Positions 36,916 to 44,711 of a stretch of DNA of 64,000 bases are shown piece by piece. The stretch is taken from NCBI GenBank assembly GCA_041645435.1, contig JBAZQB010000002.1, positions 372,001 to 436,000 of the forward strand, written 5' to 3'. A model generated the notes under the pieces. It was not told the DNA's origin, did not search any database, and saw only the letters and a program-made list of their open reading frames with translations. Positions within the stretch are counted from its first letter, which is position 1. Each line of letters opens with the position of its first letter. The DNA is from Methanoregula sp. GTDB taxonomy: Archaea; Halobacteriota; Methanomicrobia; Methanomicrobiales; Methanospirillaceae. A program made the position numbers and the translations under genes.

Positions 36916-37434
36916 ATGGCTCTTATTGAGATCAAGCCGGAGGATGTCGTAGCAACCTACCGTATCCTGCAAAAAGAGGCAAACGATGGAGGCTACCAGC
37001 TGAATCCGGATGCTGAGTTTACGAAAAATCTTGTTGCCGGTCTTATGAAAAATGAGCAACGGTATGGGTACCGCGCCTGCCCGTGCCGGCTTGCGTCCGG
37101 TAACAAGGAGCAGGATCTCGATATTATCTGTCCCTGCGATTACCGCGATCCGGATCTCGATGATTTTGGTGCCTGTTACTGCGCTCTCTATGTCAGTGAG
37201 GACATTGTAAACGGCAGGAAAACAACACAACCCGTTCCCGAACGTCGCCCCCCCCGCTCTGAACGGGGAAAAAAAGCCGTTATCCATACGATCCCTCTCC
37301 CAGCCACTGCTCCGGTTCTTCCCTTTCCGGTATGGCGTTGTAAAGTCTGTGGCTATCTCTGCGCGCGCGACCAACCCCCGGCGATCTGTCCGATCTGTAA
37401 AGTAACGAAAGACCGGTTTGAACGGTTTATGTAA
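36916..37434 (+). CDS. Ferredoxin:disulfide reductase (FTR-beta domain fused to rubredoxin)
   Basis: 172 residues. The N-terminal part is a ferredoxin:thioredoxin reductase catalytic domain with C55-P-C57, C72-P-C74 and C87-Y-C89, giving CPC-x14-CPC-x12-CYC. The plant and cyanobacterial consensus is CPC-x16-CPC-x8-CHC; here spacings differ and the last motif is CYC. The C-terminal ~35 residues are a rubredoxin-like domain (C142xxC145, C158xxC161, plus an extra C149). A Pro/Arg-rich linker joins them. This fusion is the type described as ferredoxin:disulfide reductase in Methanosarcina. It should pass ferredoxin electrons through a [4Fe-4S] site to a disulfide, most likely the glutaredoxin encoded just upstream. 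Confidence 0.88.
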   Translation: MALIEIKPEDVVATYRILQKEANDGGYQLNPDAEFTKNLVAGLMKNEQRYGYRACPCRLASGNKEQDLDIICPCDYRDPDLDDFGACYCALYVSEDIVNGRKTTQPVPERRPPRSERGKKAVIHTIPLPATAPVLPFPVWRCKVCGYLCARDQPPAICPICKVTKDRFERFM

Positions 37435-37461
37435 CCCTTTTTTCTGGTAAAACCTTTCATG

Positions 37462-37471
37462 AATAATTTTT
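37462..37471 (+). promoter_or_regulatory. Probable TATA box for the Cys-rich protein gene
   Basis: aatttttaac-type TATA element centred ~30 nt before the ATG at 37499. The spacing suggests a leaderless or nearly leaderless transcript. Confidence 0.4.
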
Positions 37472-37498
37472 AACGATGTTTTTCCCAACCCTCATATA

Positions 37499-37861
37499 AT
37501 GCCGAAGCCAGATAGTACGGGTATGGCAGGCACCATAATAGTCGAGATCATTGGCCTGAAAGATTCAGAATGCTGCCCGTTTCCCTGTGATGAGAACCGG
37601 ACGTGTGGACTTTCCGATTGCTACCCTACGGGAAAACTTATCGCAGCATTCGATGCACTGGCAGCAGCTCTCAGGAAAGAGTACGGTGACCGGGTGGATC
37701 TCAAACTCACGCTGCTTGATGATCATGTCCCGGATTACGTCAAGAATCTGATCGAGACAGAATATCCCCCGCTACCTATGGTCCTTGTCAACGGGAAACT
37801 CACCCGGATCGGGCGCATTGTCCTGGGCCGGATCAAAAAAGAGATTGATGCTGTCTGTTGA
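37499..37861 (+). CDS. Cys-rich thioredoxin-fold-like protein, unknown function
   Basis: 120 residues. An ATG at 37523 (MAGTIIVEI) is an alternative start. The first beta strand (TIIVEIIGLKD) is followed by a cysteine cluster SECCPFPCDENRTCGLSDC. A helix and two strands come next (VDLKLTLLDD, LPMVLVNGKLTRIG), where the Leu-Pro before MVLV looks like the cis-proline of thioredoxin folds. The clustered cysteines could bind a metal or Fe-S cluster, or do thiol exchange. It lies between the disulfide reductase and carbonic anhydrase genes. Confidence 0.7.
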   Translation: MPKPDSTGMAGTIIVEIIGLKDSECCPFPCDENRTCGLSDCYPTGKLIAAFDALAAALRKEYGDRVDLKLTLLDDHVPDYVKNLIETEYPPLPMVLVNGKLTRIGRIVLGRIKKEIDAVC

Positions 37862-37864
37862 CGA

Positions 37865-38446
37865 TCAGGTAACCCTGGTTAAGGCCCCATTCCCGAGATC
37901 GTAATAGAGGCCGTGAACCTGTACTCTCTTCTCATCAACCGCCTTTTTCAGCAGGGGATAGGTATAGAGGTGTTCGATCTGGAGCCTCACGTTCTCCTGT
38001 TCTATAAGGCGGTACCGCTCGTCCTTTTCGAGCACGGTTGTCGGGGGAGTGATCGTTTTATCCACCCGCACTTTTGCCTCACGGGCATTGTTCAGCCAGA
38101 GCGGTATGTAAGAATCGGTGCTCTCCTTATCGAGTGCCCGGATTGCACCGCAGTTTGAATGTCCGCAGATGACCACATCCTCAACCTTGAGGTGAATAAC
38201 AGCGTATTCAAGCACGGTGGCAAAATTCCAGTCATGGATTGGCACGATATTACCGATGTTTCTCTGGATGAACAGTTCTCCCGCTCTTGCCTGGGTGATA
38301 TGCCCGGTCTGGAGTCGGGAGTCCGAGCACCCTATCCAGAGTGTTGTCGGGTGCTGGCTGGTTGCCAGCTCGCGGTAGTAATCGATATTCGGGGTAAAAT
38401 CAGATTCCCTGAACTTGTAATTTCCCAGCAATAATTTGTCGATCAT
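37865..38446 (-). CDS. Beta-class carbonic anhydrase
   Basis: 193 residues. Zinc ligands are C40 (with D42 and R44 in CSDSRLQ), H96 and C99 (ICGHSNCGAI). It interconverts CO2 and bicarbonate; in methanogens this is useful for CO2 supply to methanogenesis and carboxylases. It converges on the Cys-rich gene with only 3 bp between stops. Full length. Confidence 0.95.
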   Translation of the reverse strand: MIDKLLLGNYKFRESDFTPNIDYYRELATSQHPTTLWIGCSDSRLQTGHITQARAGELFIQRNIGNIVPIHDWNFATVLEYAVIHLKVEDVVICGHSNCGAIRALDKESTDSYIPLWLNNAREAKVRVDKTITPPTTVLEKDERYRLIEQENVRLQIEHLYTYPLLKKAVDEKRVQVHGLYYDLGNGALTRVT

Positions 38447-38881
38447 TTTTGTAGCATTCTCCTTATGTCTATGGCAACTTCCCTATTTCACACACCTCGG
38501 GTAATTTGCCGTAATGCTCACTCGTATGGGAAATCAGTTAAATTTTGTGTTTTACGATCCCCCGGGTAGTATTCAGGATTCCGGGGAATTGGAGCTCCCG
38601 CTTAGCCATCCTGCGACGAAAAGTCCCATGATTACGTTACGCGCATTTTAACAGATACTTCTCTTACACGCTCAGATTTCTAATCGGGGCCCTGTTTAAT
38701 GAGGATTTTTCTAAATTCCTGCTCCTGCAGAACGTGTTCACGGTTACCAAGAAATAAAGTAACGATATTTCATCAAAAAAACGCGATGCCTTTATCGTAG
38801 TGAAATGGTAACATAAGAGAATTGACAACCAAACGATGATCTGAATGGACAATTACCCTTATCATATCATTACCCGAATAA
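38447..38881. other. Gene-free stretch
   Basis: About 435 bp between carbonic anhydrase and the GNAT gene. It contains the carbonic anhydrase upstream region and AT-rich patches. An inverted pair, ggttacc near 38734 and ggtaac near 38807, is too far apart to be a convincing hairpin. I see no credible gene or RNA. Confidence 0.4.
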
Positions 38882-39073
38882 CTGTTTTTATGGAGGTGCT
38901 GTATACCGATCATTTCTTCATATGCTGAGCCGGAACCGTTCAGCGAGGACCAGACCCTTCTTACCCTTTATTCGCTTGCCGGAGAGGAAAGCGGAGGCTT
39001 TGTTACATTCCGCCCTCATTTTTTTGTCGGGATTGGAAAAGCACTGTTCTTTCCAGGCGCTGTTGCTTCACCG

Positions 39074-39547
39074 GTGCAGGTTATCGGTGCGGTGGATGTC
39101 CGGGAGCTTTCCCCCGCAGAGCTCGTCCGTGCGGAACGGGAACTCTGGACCCACTACCACAATCAGACCGCCGACCGGGTCAATGACCGGCTCTTTGCCG
39201 CCTTTGCAGGCACCAAACTGATCGGCGTGGCACGGTGCTCACGCCATCCGGATGGTCTTGAAGTTGATGCGGTCTACGTTCTGGATGAATACCGGCGCCG
39301 CGGGTTTGCCCGTTCGGTAATGATCCTTCTTATAGAAGAGTGCGGCAGGCAGGAAACGCTCTTTATGCACTCGAAGACAGAACTGGTGGATTTCTACGGA
39401 AGTCTGGGTTTCTACCCTATTCCCGAGATTGATCTGCCAAAAACCATCCGGGACCGCTTCGGGTTCGTTATGGGAAATCTCAAGGGTATCGATGTCTGCC
39501 CCATGAAACGGGATCCTGCGTCTCTTCCGGCCAAACAGAATACCTGA
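39074..39547 (+). CDS. GNAT family N-acetyltransferase (start uncertain, possible 57-residue extension)
   Basis: 157 residues from a GTG at 39074. GNAT motifs are VDAVYVLDEYRRRGFARSVM (acetyl-CoA pyrophosphate loop RRRGFA) and VDFYGSLGFYPIPE. It is clearly paralogous to the product of 62564-63094: both share VREL, RCxRHPDG, GFxPIxE and LPxTIRDR. The frame stays open upstream to 38882 with protein-like codons, and a strong Shine-Dalgarno (GGAGGTG at 38892-38898) sits there, but no ATG, GTG or TTG follows it. The true start may be a rare ATA/ATC/ATT at 38903-38912. The substrate is unknown. Confidence 0.8.
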   Translation: MQVIGAVDVRELSPAELVRAERELWTHYHNQTADRVNDRLFAAFAGTKLIGVARCSRHPDGLEVDAVYVLDEYRRRGFARSVMILLIEECGRQETLFMHSKTELVDFYGSLGFYPIPEIDLPKTIRDRFGFVMGNLKGIDVCPMKRDPASLPAKQNT

Positions 39548-39662
39548 TGGGTGCATAGGATGAACGACCAATCGATACTCAATCCGGAAACCGGTGAAAA
39601 AAGGGGAACTCTCCCTGCGTTCACTCCAGGGATGTGCAGAACCAAATTATGGGGAGCAAAGC

Positions 39663-41606
39663 ATGATTGTTGAACTGTTCATTCTTGCCATACTCGTGCT
39701 TCTTACCGGCACAATCTTCCCCCTTGTTTTTGCATTGTCAAACCGGAGAGCCGTACGGACGATCTCCCTGTCATGCGTAATCGGAGCTTCCATTCTGCTG
39801 GCAGGTCTTTCGCTTATAGCCTTGCTTTCCGGTGGAAAAGAGTATTTTACTCTCTACCAACCCTTCCCGACCATTTCCCTTTCGTTTGCGATCGACCGGC
39901 TCGCTTCATTTTTCCTGCTTATCATTGCGGTCGTATCGGGATGTGTTGCCCTCTACTTTACCGAATACATTGAGCATATGGACGGGCAGTCCCGCAGGAA
40001 CCTTCTCTGCGGCTGCACGAGTCTTTTTATTCTCGCAATGATGCTTGTCGTTGCCTCGGCAAACACGCTCTCATTCTTCTTCTCCTGGGAACTGATGGCC
40101 GCGAGTTCCTTTTTCCTCGTCATGTACGAGTATTCGCAACCTGAATCAAGGAAAGCCGGGATCTTCTATTTTGTGCTGACCCAGTTGTCATCCCTGTTTA
40201 TCCTGCTGGGAATCATCGTTCTCTTTGTTATCACCGGTTCGTTTGCATTTCTGCCCCTGACAACTGCATCAGCGCCTCTCGTCACCATTGCATTCCTCGC
40301 TCTTTTTACTGGTTTTTCCATCAAGGCAGGGATCATACCGTTCCACAAGTGGCTGCCCTATGCTCACCCGGCAAGCCCGTCGCCGATCTCCGCTCTCATG
40401 TCCGGTGTTATGCTCAAGATCGCCGTGTACGGTCTTGTGCGTTTCCTGCTGGATGTATTCACACCGGATCTCTGGTGGGGCGTGCTGATCCTCGCCGCTG
40501 GTACCGCATCGGCAGTGCTCGGCATCATCTATGCATTAAAAGAGCATGACGTCAAGGGAATGCTCGCCTATTCGAGCATAGAGAATATCGGGATTATCTT
40601 TACCGGTATCGGTCTGTCAGTAATCTTTACTGCCAGCAATCTCCCCCTGCTTGCAACCCTCAGCCTGCTGGGTGCGCTTTTCCATTCCCTGAACCATGCC
40701 ATGTTCAAGAGCCTGCTCTTCCTCACCGCGGGGTCTGTTGTGTCGGCAACCCACACGCGGGATATCGAGCATATGGGGGGACTTGCCCGAAGGATGCCGG
40801 TTACCTCTGCGCTCTTTTTTGTCGGTGCAGTCTCGATAGCTGCATTACCCCCCTTGAACGGATTTGCCAGCGAGATCCTGATCTTTATCTCCTTCTTCTC
40901 CTCAGTTGCCGTGATGGATCCGCTTTTCAAGGTCCTCCTCTTCATCTGCCTTGCCCTGTTTGCCCTGACCAGTGCGCTCTCGGCAGCGTGTTTTGTCAAG
41001 GCGTTTGGATCGATCTTCCTTGCCCTCCCGCGTTCTCCTGAGAGCGCCGCTGCCCGCGAAGTTCCCCGCGCCATGCTGATCGGGCCGGGTATCCTTGCGG
41101 CAGCCTGCATTCTTCTGGGAGTCTGCGCCCTCCAGATCTTTGCAGTCGTTGGTTTTGCTGTTCCCCTGCCGGATATGCTGCTGGTCAGCCTGTTGCTCAT
41201 TGGTATGGCAGCACTAACATATGCGGTTCTGTATTTCACTGCTTCCCGGGAAGTACGGGTGAGCGAGACATGGGGGTGCGGGACGCTCTCGCAGCAGGCA
41301 TCGGCAGAATACAGCGGTCACGGTTTCTCAGAACCTCTCGACATCATCTTCTCGTCTATCTATCGCACCCGGACAACCAATGAACGGGTATTCTTTGACC
41401 AGAAGAACTGCATCTTCAAGGAAGGTACCGGCGAGATCCGTCTCTTAAAAGTATTCGAAGAATACCTCTATCGCCCCATAGCACGGCAATCCATGAAAGC
41501 AGCTGACACCATAGCACGCTTCCAGAACGGGTGCCTTGACACGTATCTCCTCTATGTCTTTATCACGGTCATTGCCCTGATCCTTTTCCTCGGGTGGTTT
41601 GCATGA
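39663..41606 (+). CDS. hyfB: Ehr/Hyf-type complex, antiporter-like subunit HyfB
   Basis: About 647 residues from the ATG at 39663, preceded by GGGGAG (the frame is open to 39594). It is a NuoL/Mrp-type proton-channel subunit with ~15 or more transmembrane helices. Ion-path residues are kept: E143 in SFFFSWELMAASSF (TM5 Glu), K221 in FTGFSIKAGIIPFHKWL (TM7 Lys) and K252. The C-terminal soluble stretch (~530-620) has SETWGCGTL and NERVFFDQKN, typical of HyfB. It is the first gene of an operon B-C-E-F-G-I with ATGA overlaps. It would translocate ions for the complex. Confidence 0.9.
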   Translation: MIVELFILAILVLLTGTIFPLVFALSNRRAVRTISLSCVIGASILLAGLSLIALLSGGKEYFTLYQPFPTISLSFAIDRLASFFLLIIAVVSGCVALYFTEYIEHMDGQSRRNLLCGCTSLFILAMMLVVASANTLSFFFSWELMAASSFFLVMYEYSQPESRKAGIFYFVLTQLSSLFILLGIIVLFVITGSFAFLPLTTASAPLVTIAFLALFTGFSIKAGIIPFHKWLPYAHPASPSPISALMSGVMLKIAVYGLVRFLLDVFTPDLWWGVLILAAGTASAVLGIIYALKEHDVKGMLAYSSIENIGIIFTGIGLSVIFTASNLPLLATLSLLGALFHSLNHAMFKSLLFLTAGSVVSATHTRDIEHMGGLARRMPVTSALFFVGAVSIAALPPLNGFASEILIFISFFSSVAVMDPLFKVLLFICLALFALTSALSAACFVKAFGSIFLALPRSPESAAAREVPRAMLIGPGILAAACILLGVCALQIFAVVGFAVPLPDMLLVSLLLIGMAALTYAVLYFTASREVRVSETWGCGTLSQQASAEYSGHGFSEPLDIIFSSIYRTRTTNERVFFDQKNCIFKEGTGEIRLLKVFEEYLYRPIARQSMKAADTIARFQNGCLDTYLLYVFITVIALILFLGWFA

Positions 41607-42544
41607 ACCTGGATTTTTTCCTCTATCTTGTGATCAATACGCTTGTCGTCATTGCAGTCTCGCCCCTCTTTGTCAGCCTGATCAAAAAAGTGAAAGCCTG
41701 GACACAGGGACGGCAGGGTCCGTCCGTTCTCCAGACCTACTTTACCCTGGTAAAACTGTTAAAAAAGGAAGTCATCTACTCCCCCAACTCCTCGCGGATC
41801 ATGCGGGTCACCCCGCTCGTTACGATGGCTGCGATCCTTGTTGCAGCCCTCTTTGTCCCGCTGGTCTTTGTGCCCGAACCTGTCGGGGGTATTGGCAACA
41901 TCATCCTGTTCCTGTACCTGCTTGCGCTGGCCCGGTTCTTTATGGCGCTCGCGGGTCTGGATGCCGGCAGTTCCTTTGGGGGTATGGGCAGTTCCCGGGA
42001 GATGAGCATCTCATCAATCATCGAACCCACGACCATTATCGTCTTTGCCGCCCTCGCATTTGTCTTTAAAACGCTCAATATCTTCGATATGTTCGCACTG
42101 ACAGCCGCAGCCGGGTCACCAGCCACACCGACCCTGATCCTGATCGGCATCTCATTGTTCATCATCCTCATTGTCGAGACCTCCCGGATACCGGTCGATA
42201 ATCCTGAGACGCATCTCGAACTTACCATGATCCACGAGGGCATGATACTCGAACAGTCAGGCAGGAACCTTGCCCTCATGGAACTATCAGCCGCTGTCAA
42301 GATGACGGTCCTTATGGCACTCCTCATCAACCTGATCGTTCCCTTCGGGCTTGCAACGACCCTCACCGTTGCCGGGATTCTTATCGCCATAATTGTGTTA
42401 GTGGTAAAAGGATCGATCCTTGCCGGAATAATCGGGCTCTTCGAATCGTCAATGGCAAAGAAACGGTTCTTCCAGCTCCCCAGTCTTTTTGCCATGGCAT
42501 TCTTCTTCTCAACCCTGATCATCATCATCGAGGTGTTCTCATGA
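41603..42544 (+). CDS. hyfC: Ehr/Hyf-type complex, NuoH-like subunit HyfC
   Basis: 313 residues from the ATG at 41603, which overlaps the hyfB stop (ATGA). About 8 transmembrane helices. GRQGPSVLQTYFTLVKLLKKE is the conserved NuoH/HyfC loop. ETSRIPVDNPETHLELTMIH is the acidic loop that in complex I lines the junction with the redox arm. It anchors the peripheral subunits to the membrane. These conserved loops are intact although the redox subunits of this operon have lost their cofactor ligands. Confidence 0.92.
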   Translation: MNLDFFLYLVINTLVVIAVSPLFVSLIKKVKAWTQGRQGPSVLQTYFTLVKLLKKEVIYSPNSSRIMRVTPLVTMAAILVAALFVPLVFVPEPVGGIGNIILFLYLLALARFFMALAGLDAGSSFGGMGSSREMSISSIIEPTTIIVFAALAFVFKTLNIFDMFALTAAAGSPATPTLILIGISLFIILIVETSRIPVDNPETHLELTMIHEGMILEQSGRNLALMELSAAVKMTVLMALLINLIVPFGLATTLTVAGILIAIIVLVVKGSILAGIIGLFESSMAKKRFFQLPSLFAMAFFFSTLIIIIEVFS

Positions 42545-43233
42545 TCGATACGGCCATCGTTGTCGGGATCATCAGGATCCTGTTTGTATGCATCATCATT
42601 ACGGCGGCCTACATCATCTCGACACGCAACCTGCTCTCCGTGGTATCAGTGTATGCCCTCCAGAGTCTGACCCTGGTCGGCATCGCGCTTGCGCTCTGGT
42701 CGCTGGAGGGATCCCTGGTTCTCCTGGCGATAGCCGTAGTTACGTTTGTCAGCAAGGTCATCATCATCCCGTACTTCATTGCAACCATCCAGGAAAAGAT
42801 CCGGATCAAGCGGGATATCGAGTTCCATTACCTGAATCCCACCACCTCGCTGCTCATTTCGATGGCACTGATGCTGGTGATCTACATGGCGCTCGTACGA
42901 ATACTGGAGGGAACACCGGCACGGGAGAGCCTCTTTTTCTTTGGCGCCGTGCTGGGGATCTCCCTGATGCTGATGGGTATGATGGTGACGTTCAGTCGTA
43001 AGCGGGCGATCACAAAAGTGCTGGGATTCCTCTCCATGGAAAACGGGGTGCTCCTCTTTGGTATGTTTGTCACTGAACTCCCGTTCATCATAGAGTTTTT
43101 GATCATCATCGACCTTATCATCCTCGTTATCCTGACAACGATCTTATCGGTCGGTATCGACTCAACTCTTGAGGATTATCACAAACGTCTCCACCGCTTC
43201 CATCTCTTGGAAGAAGAGGAGGAGGTCTCATGA
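42541..43233 (+). CDS. hyfE: Ehr/Hyf-type complex, subunit HyfE
   Basis: 230 residues, ~6-7 transmembrane helices. The C-terminal half contains a NuoK/MrpC-like segment, VLGFLSMENGVLLFGMFVTE, with the buried Glu of that family and a second Glu in the next helix (PFIIEFLII). The cytoplasmic tail is acidic (EEEEEVS). It overlaps hyfC and hyfF by 4 bp each. Confidence 0.88.
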   Translation: MIDTAIVVGIIRILFVCIIITAAYIISTRNLLSVVSVYALQSLTLVGIALALWSLEGSLVLLAIAVVTFVSKVIIIPYFIATIQEKIRIKRDIEFHYLNPTTSLLISMALMLVIYMALVRILEGTPARESLFFFGAVLGISLMLMGMMVTFSRKRAITKVLGFLSMENGVLLFGMFVTELPFIIEFLIIIDLIILVILTTILSVGIDSTLEDYHKRLHRFHLLEEEEEVS

Positions 43234-44711
43234 TCCTGATCGCATTTGTCCTGGTGTCGGTGCTCTCGCTTATCATCATCGCAGCTACCCGGAACCACCG
43301 GCAGATGAACACCGTGTGTATCATCCAGGCACTGCTCTTTGCTGCGCTCGCTGTCTACATTGCACTCTTCCAGCAGGTGCCGGTGGTGTCGTTTCTTGTC
43401 GGGAGCCAGTACTTCTTCATCGATCACCTCGGGCTTTTTGAAGTGCTGATCGCTACGATCATCTTTGCCTGCGCAGCGGTCTATGCCCGGGGGTATGTTG
43501 AAGGACTCCTGGAGAGCGGGGAACTGGAAAAAGGCAGTCTCAAGCTCTTCTATGTGGCATGGGTTCTGCTCCTCATGGTCATTGTCCTTGCCTTCCTGTC
43601 CGATAATCTCGCACTGTTCTGGATCTTTGCCGAACTGACTACCATCATCTCTGCGATGCTCATTGCCATCCTTGCCGCCCGCGAGAATATCGATGCAGCA
43701 ATCAAGTATATTTTCGTAGCATCAGTTTCCATGCTTTTTGCGTTTGTCGGGTTCATTTTCCTTTTCGAGATATCGCGGGTCTATCTTGGCACCGGCACCC
43801 TGAACTGGACCGTGCTGATGCAGCATGCGGCCGGTTTTTCCCCCGGCATGATGATCGCTTCCTTTGTGCTCGTCTTTATCGGGTTTGCCGCAAAGTCCGG
43901 TATCTTCCCGTTCCATACCTGGCTGCCTGAAGCCCATGCCAAAGCTCCATCGGCTGTCAGTGCCATTCTTTCGGGGGTACTGTTGAATGTGGGTATCTAC
44001 GGGATCATCCGGGTGTACGCACTTGTGCACCAGACGACGGCCGTTGCAACGATTGCGCCTCTGATTGCGGTGTTTGGCATTCTCACCATCGGAATTTCTG
44101 CGTTCTCCATGCTCCCCCAGAAAAACTTAAAAAAACTGGTGGCATTCTCCAGCGTGGAGAACATGGGGATTATGCTGGTGGGGCTTGCCATCTCCACCCC
44201 GGTCGCTCTTTTCTGGGTACTCTTCCACATCATGGCACATTCCCTGACAAAGGCATCGCTCTTCTTCTCCTCCGGTATCCTGCACCGGCAGTACCGGAGC
44301 CGGTTCTCGGCCGATGCAGCGGATGAGATCAAGGATGTGTTCCGGCTCCAGCCGCTGGCCGCATGGGGAATTGTTCTCGGAGGGCTTGCGATCATCGGTA
44401 TGCCCCCGTTTCCTATCTTCTTCTCCGAATTCTTCATCCTGCTGCAGCTGGGTGCAGTCTCCCTGGAGGTGCTTGCGGTGATACTCGTCCTCCTGTTCAT
44501 TGCCGCCGCCGCACTGGGATACTTTGTGCTCACGAGCTTTACGCAGGTCACTGAACCCGGTACTCCCTCCGATATAATTCCTTACCAGACGCCTGCCAGT
44601 ATGAAGATCCCCATCGTCATCCTGCTGGCGCTCCTTGTGGCTATCGGGATCACGCTTCCTGCCGGGGGCATGGCATTCCTCAACCAGATCGTAATGGAGC
44701 TGAAATTCTGA
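43230..44711 (+). CDS. hyfF: Ehr/Hyf-type complex, antiporter-like subunit HyfF
   Basis: 493 residues, a NuoN/Mrp-type antiporter subunit with ~13-14 helices. Conserved ion-path residues are E135 (LFWIFAELTTIISAM), K222 in IGFAAKSGIFPFHTWLPEAH, and H229/E234 following it. It ends overlapping the hyfG ATG by one base. It pairs with HyfB as the second channel of the complex. Confidence 0.92.
   Translation: MILIAFVLVSVLSLIIIAATRNHRQMNTVCIIQALLFAALAVYIALFQQVPVVSFLVGSQYFFIDHLGLFEVLIATIIFACAAVYARGYVEGLLESGELEKGSLKLFYVAWVLLLMVIVLAFLSDNLALFWIFAELTTIISAMLIAILAARENIDAAIKYIFVASVSMLFAFVGFIFLFEISRVYLGTGTLNWTVLMQHAAGFSPGMMIASFVLVFIGFAAKSGIFPFHTWLPEAHAKAPSAVSAILSGVLLNVGIYGIIRVYALVHQTTAVATIAPLIAVFGILTIGISAFSMLPQKNLKKLVAFSSVENMGIMLVGLAISTPVALFWVLFHIMAHSLTKASLFFSSGILHRQYRSRFSADAADEIKDVFRLQPLAAWGIVLGGLAIIGMPPFPIFFSEFFILLQLGAVSLEVLAVILVLLFIAAAALGYFVLTSFTQVTEPGTPSDIIPYQTPASMKIPIVILLALLVAIGITLPAGGMAFLNQIVMELKF

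Noticed and set aside
38922..39221. 99-codon plus-strand frame upstream of and overlapping the GNAT gene
   Set aside because: It overlaps the GNAT coding frame over its second half and has Arg/Ser-rich, non-family content typical of an out-of-frame shadow.
41776..42528. 250-codon minus-strand frame opposite hyfC
   Set aside because: Antisense shadow of a strongly supported membrane-subunit gene; Met/Arg/Ile-rich and without motif.
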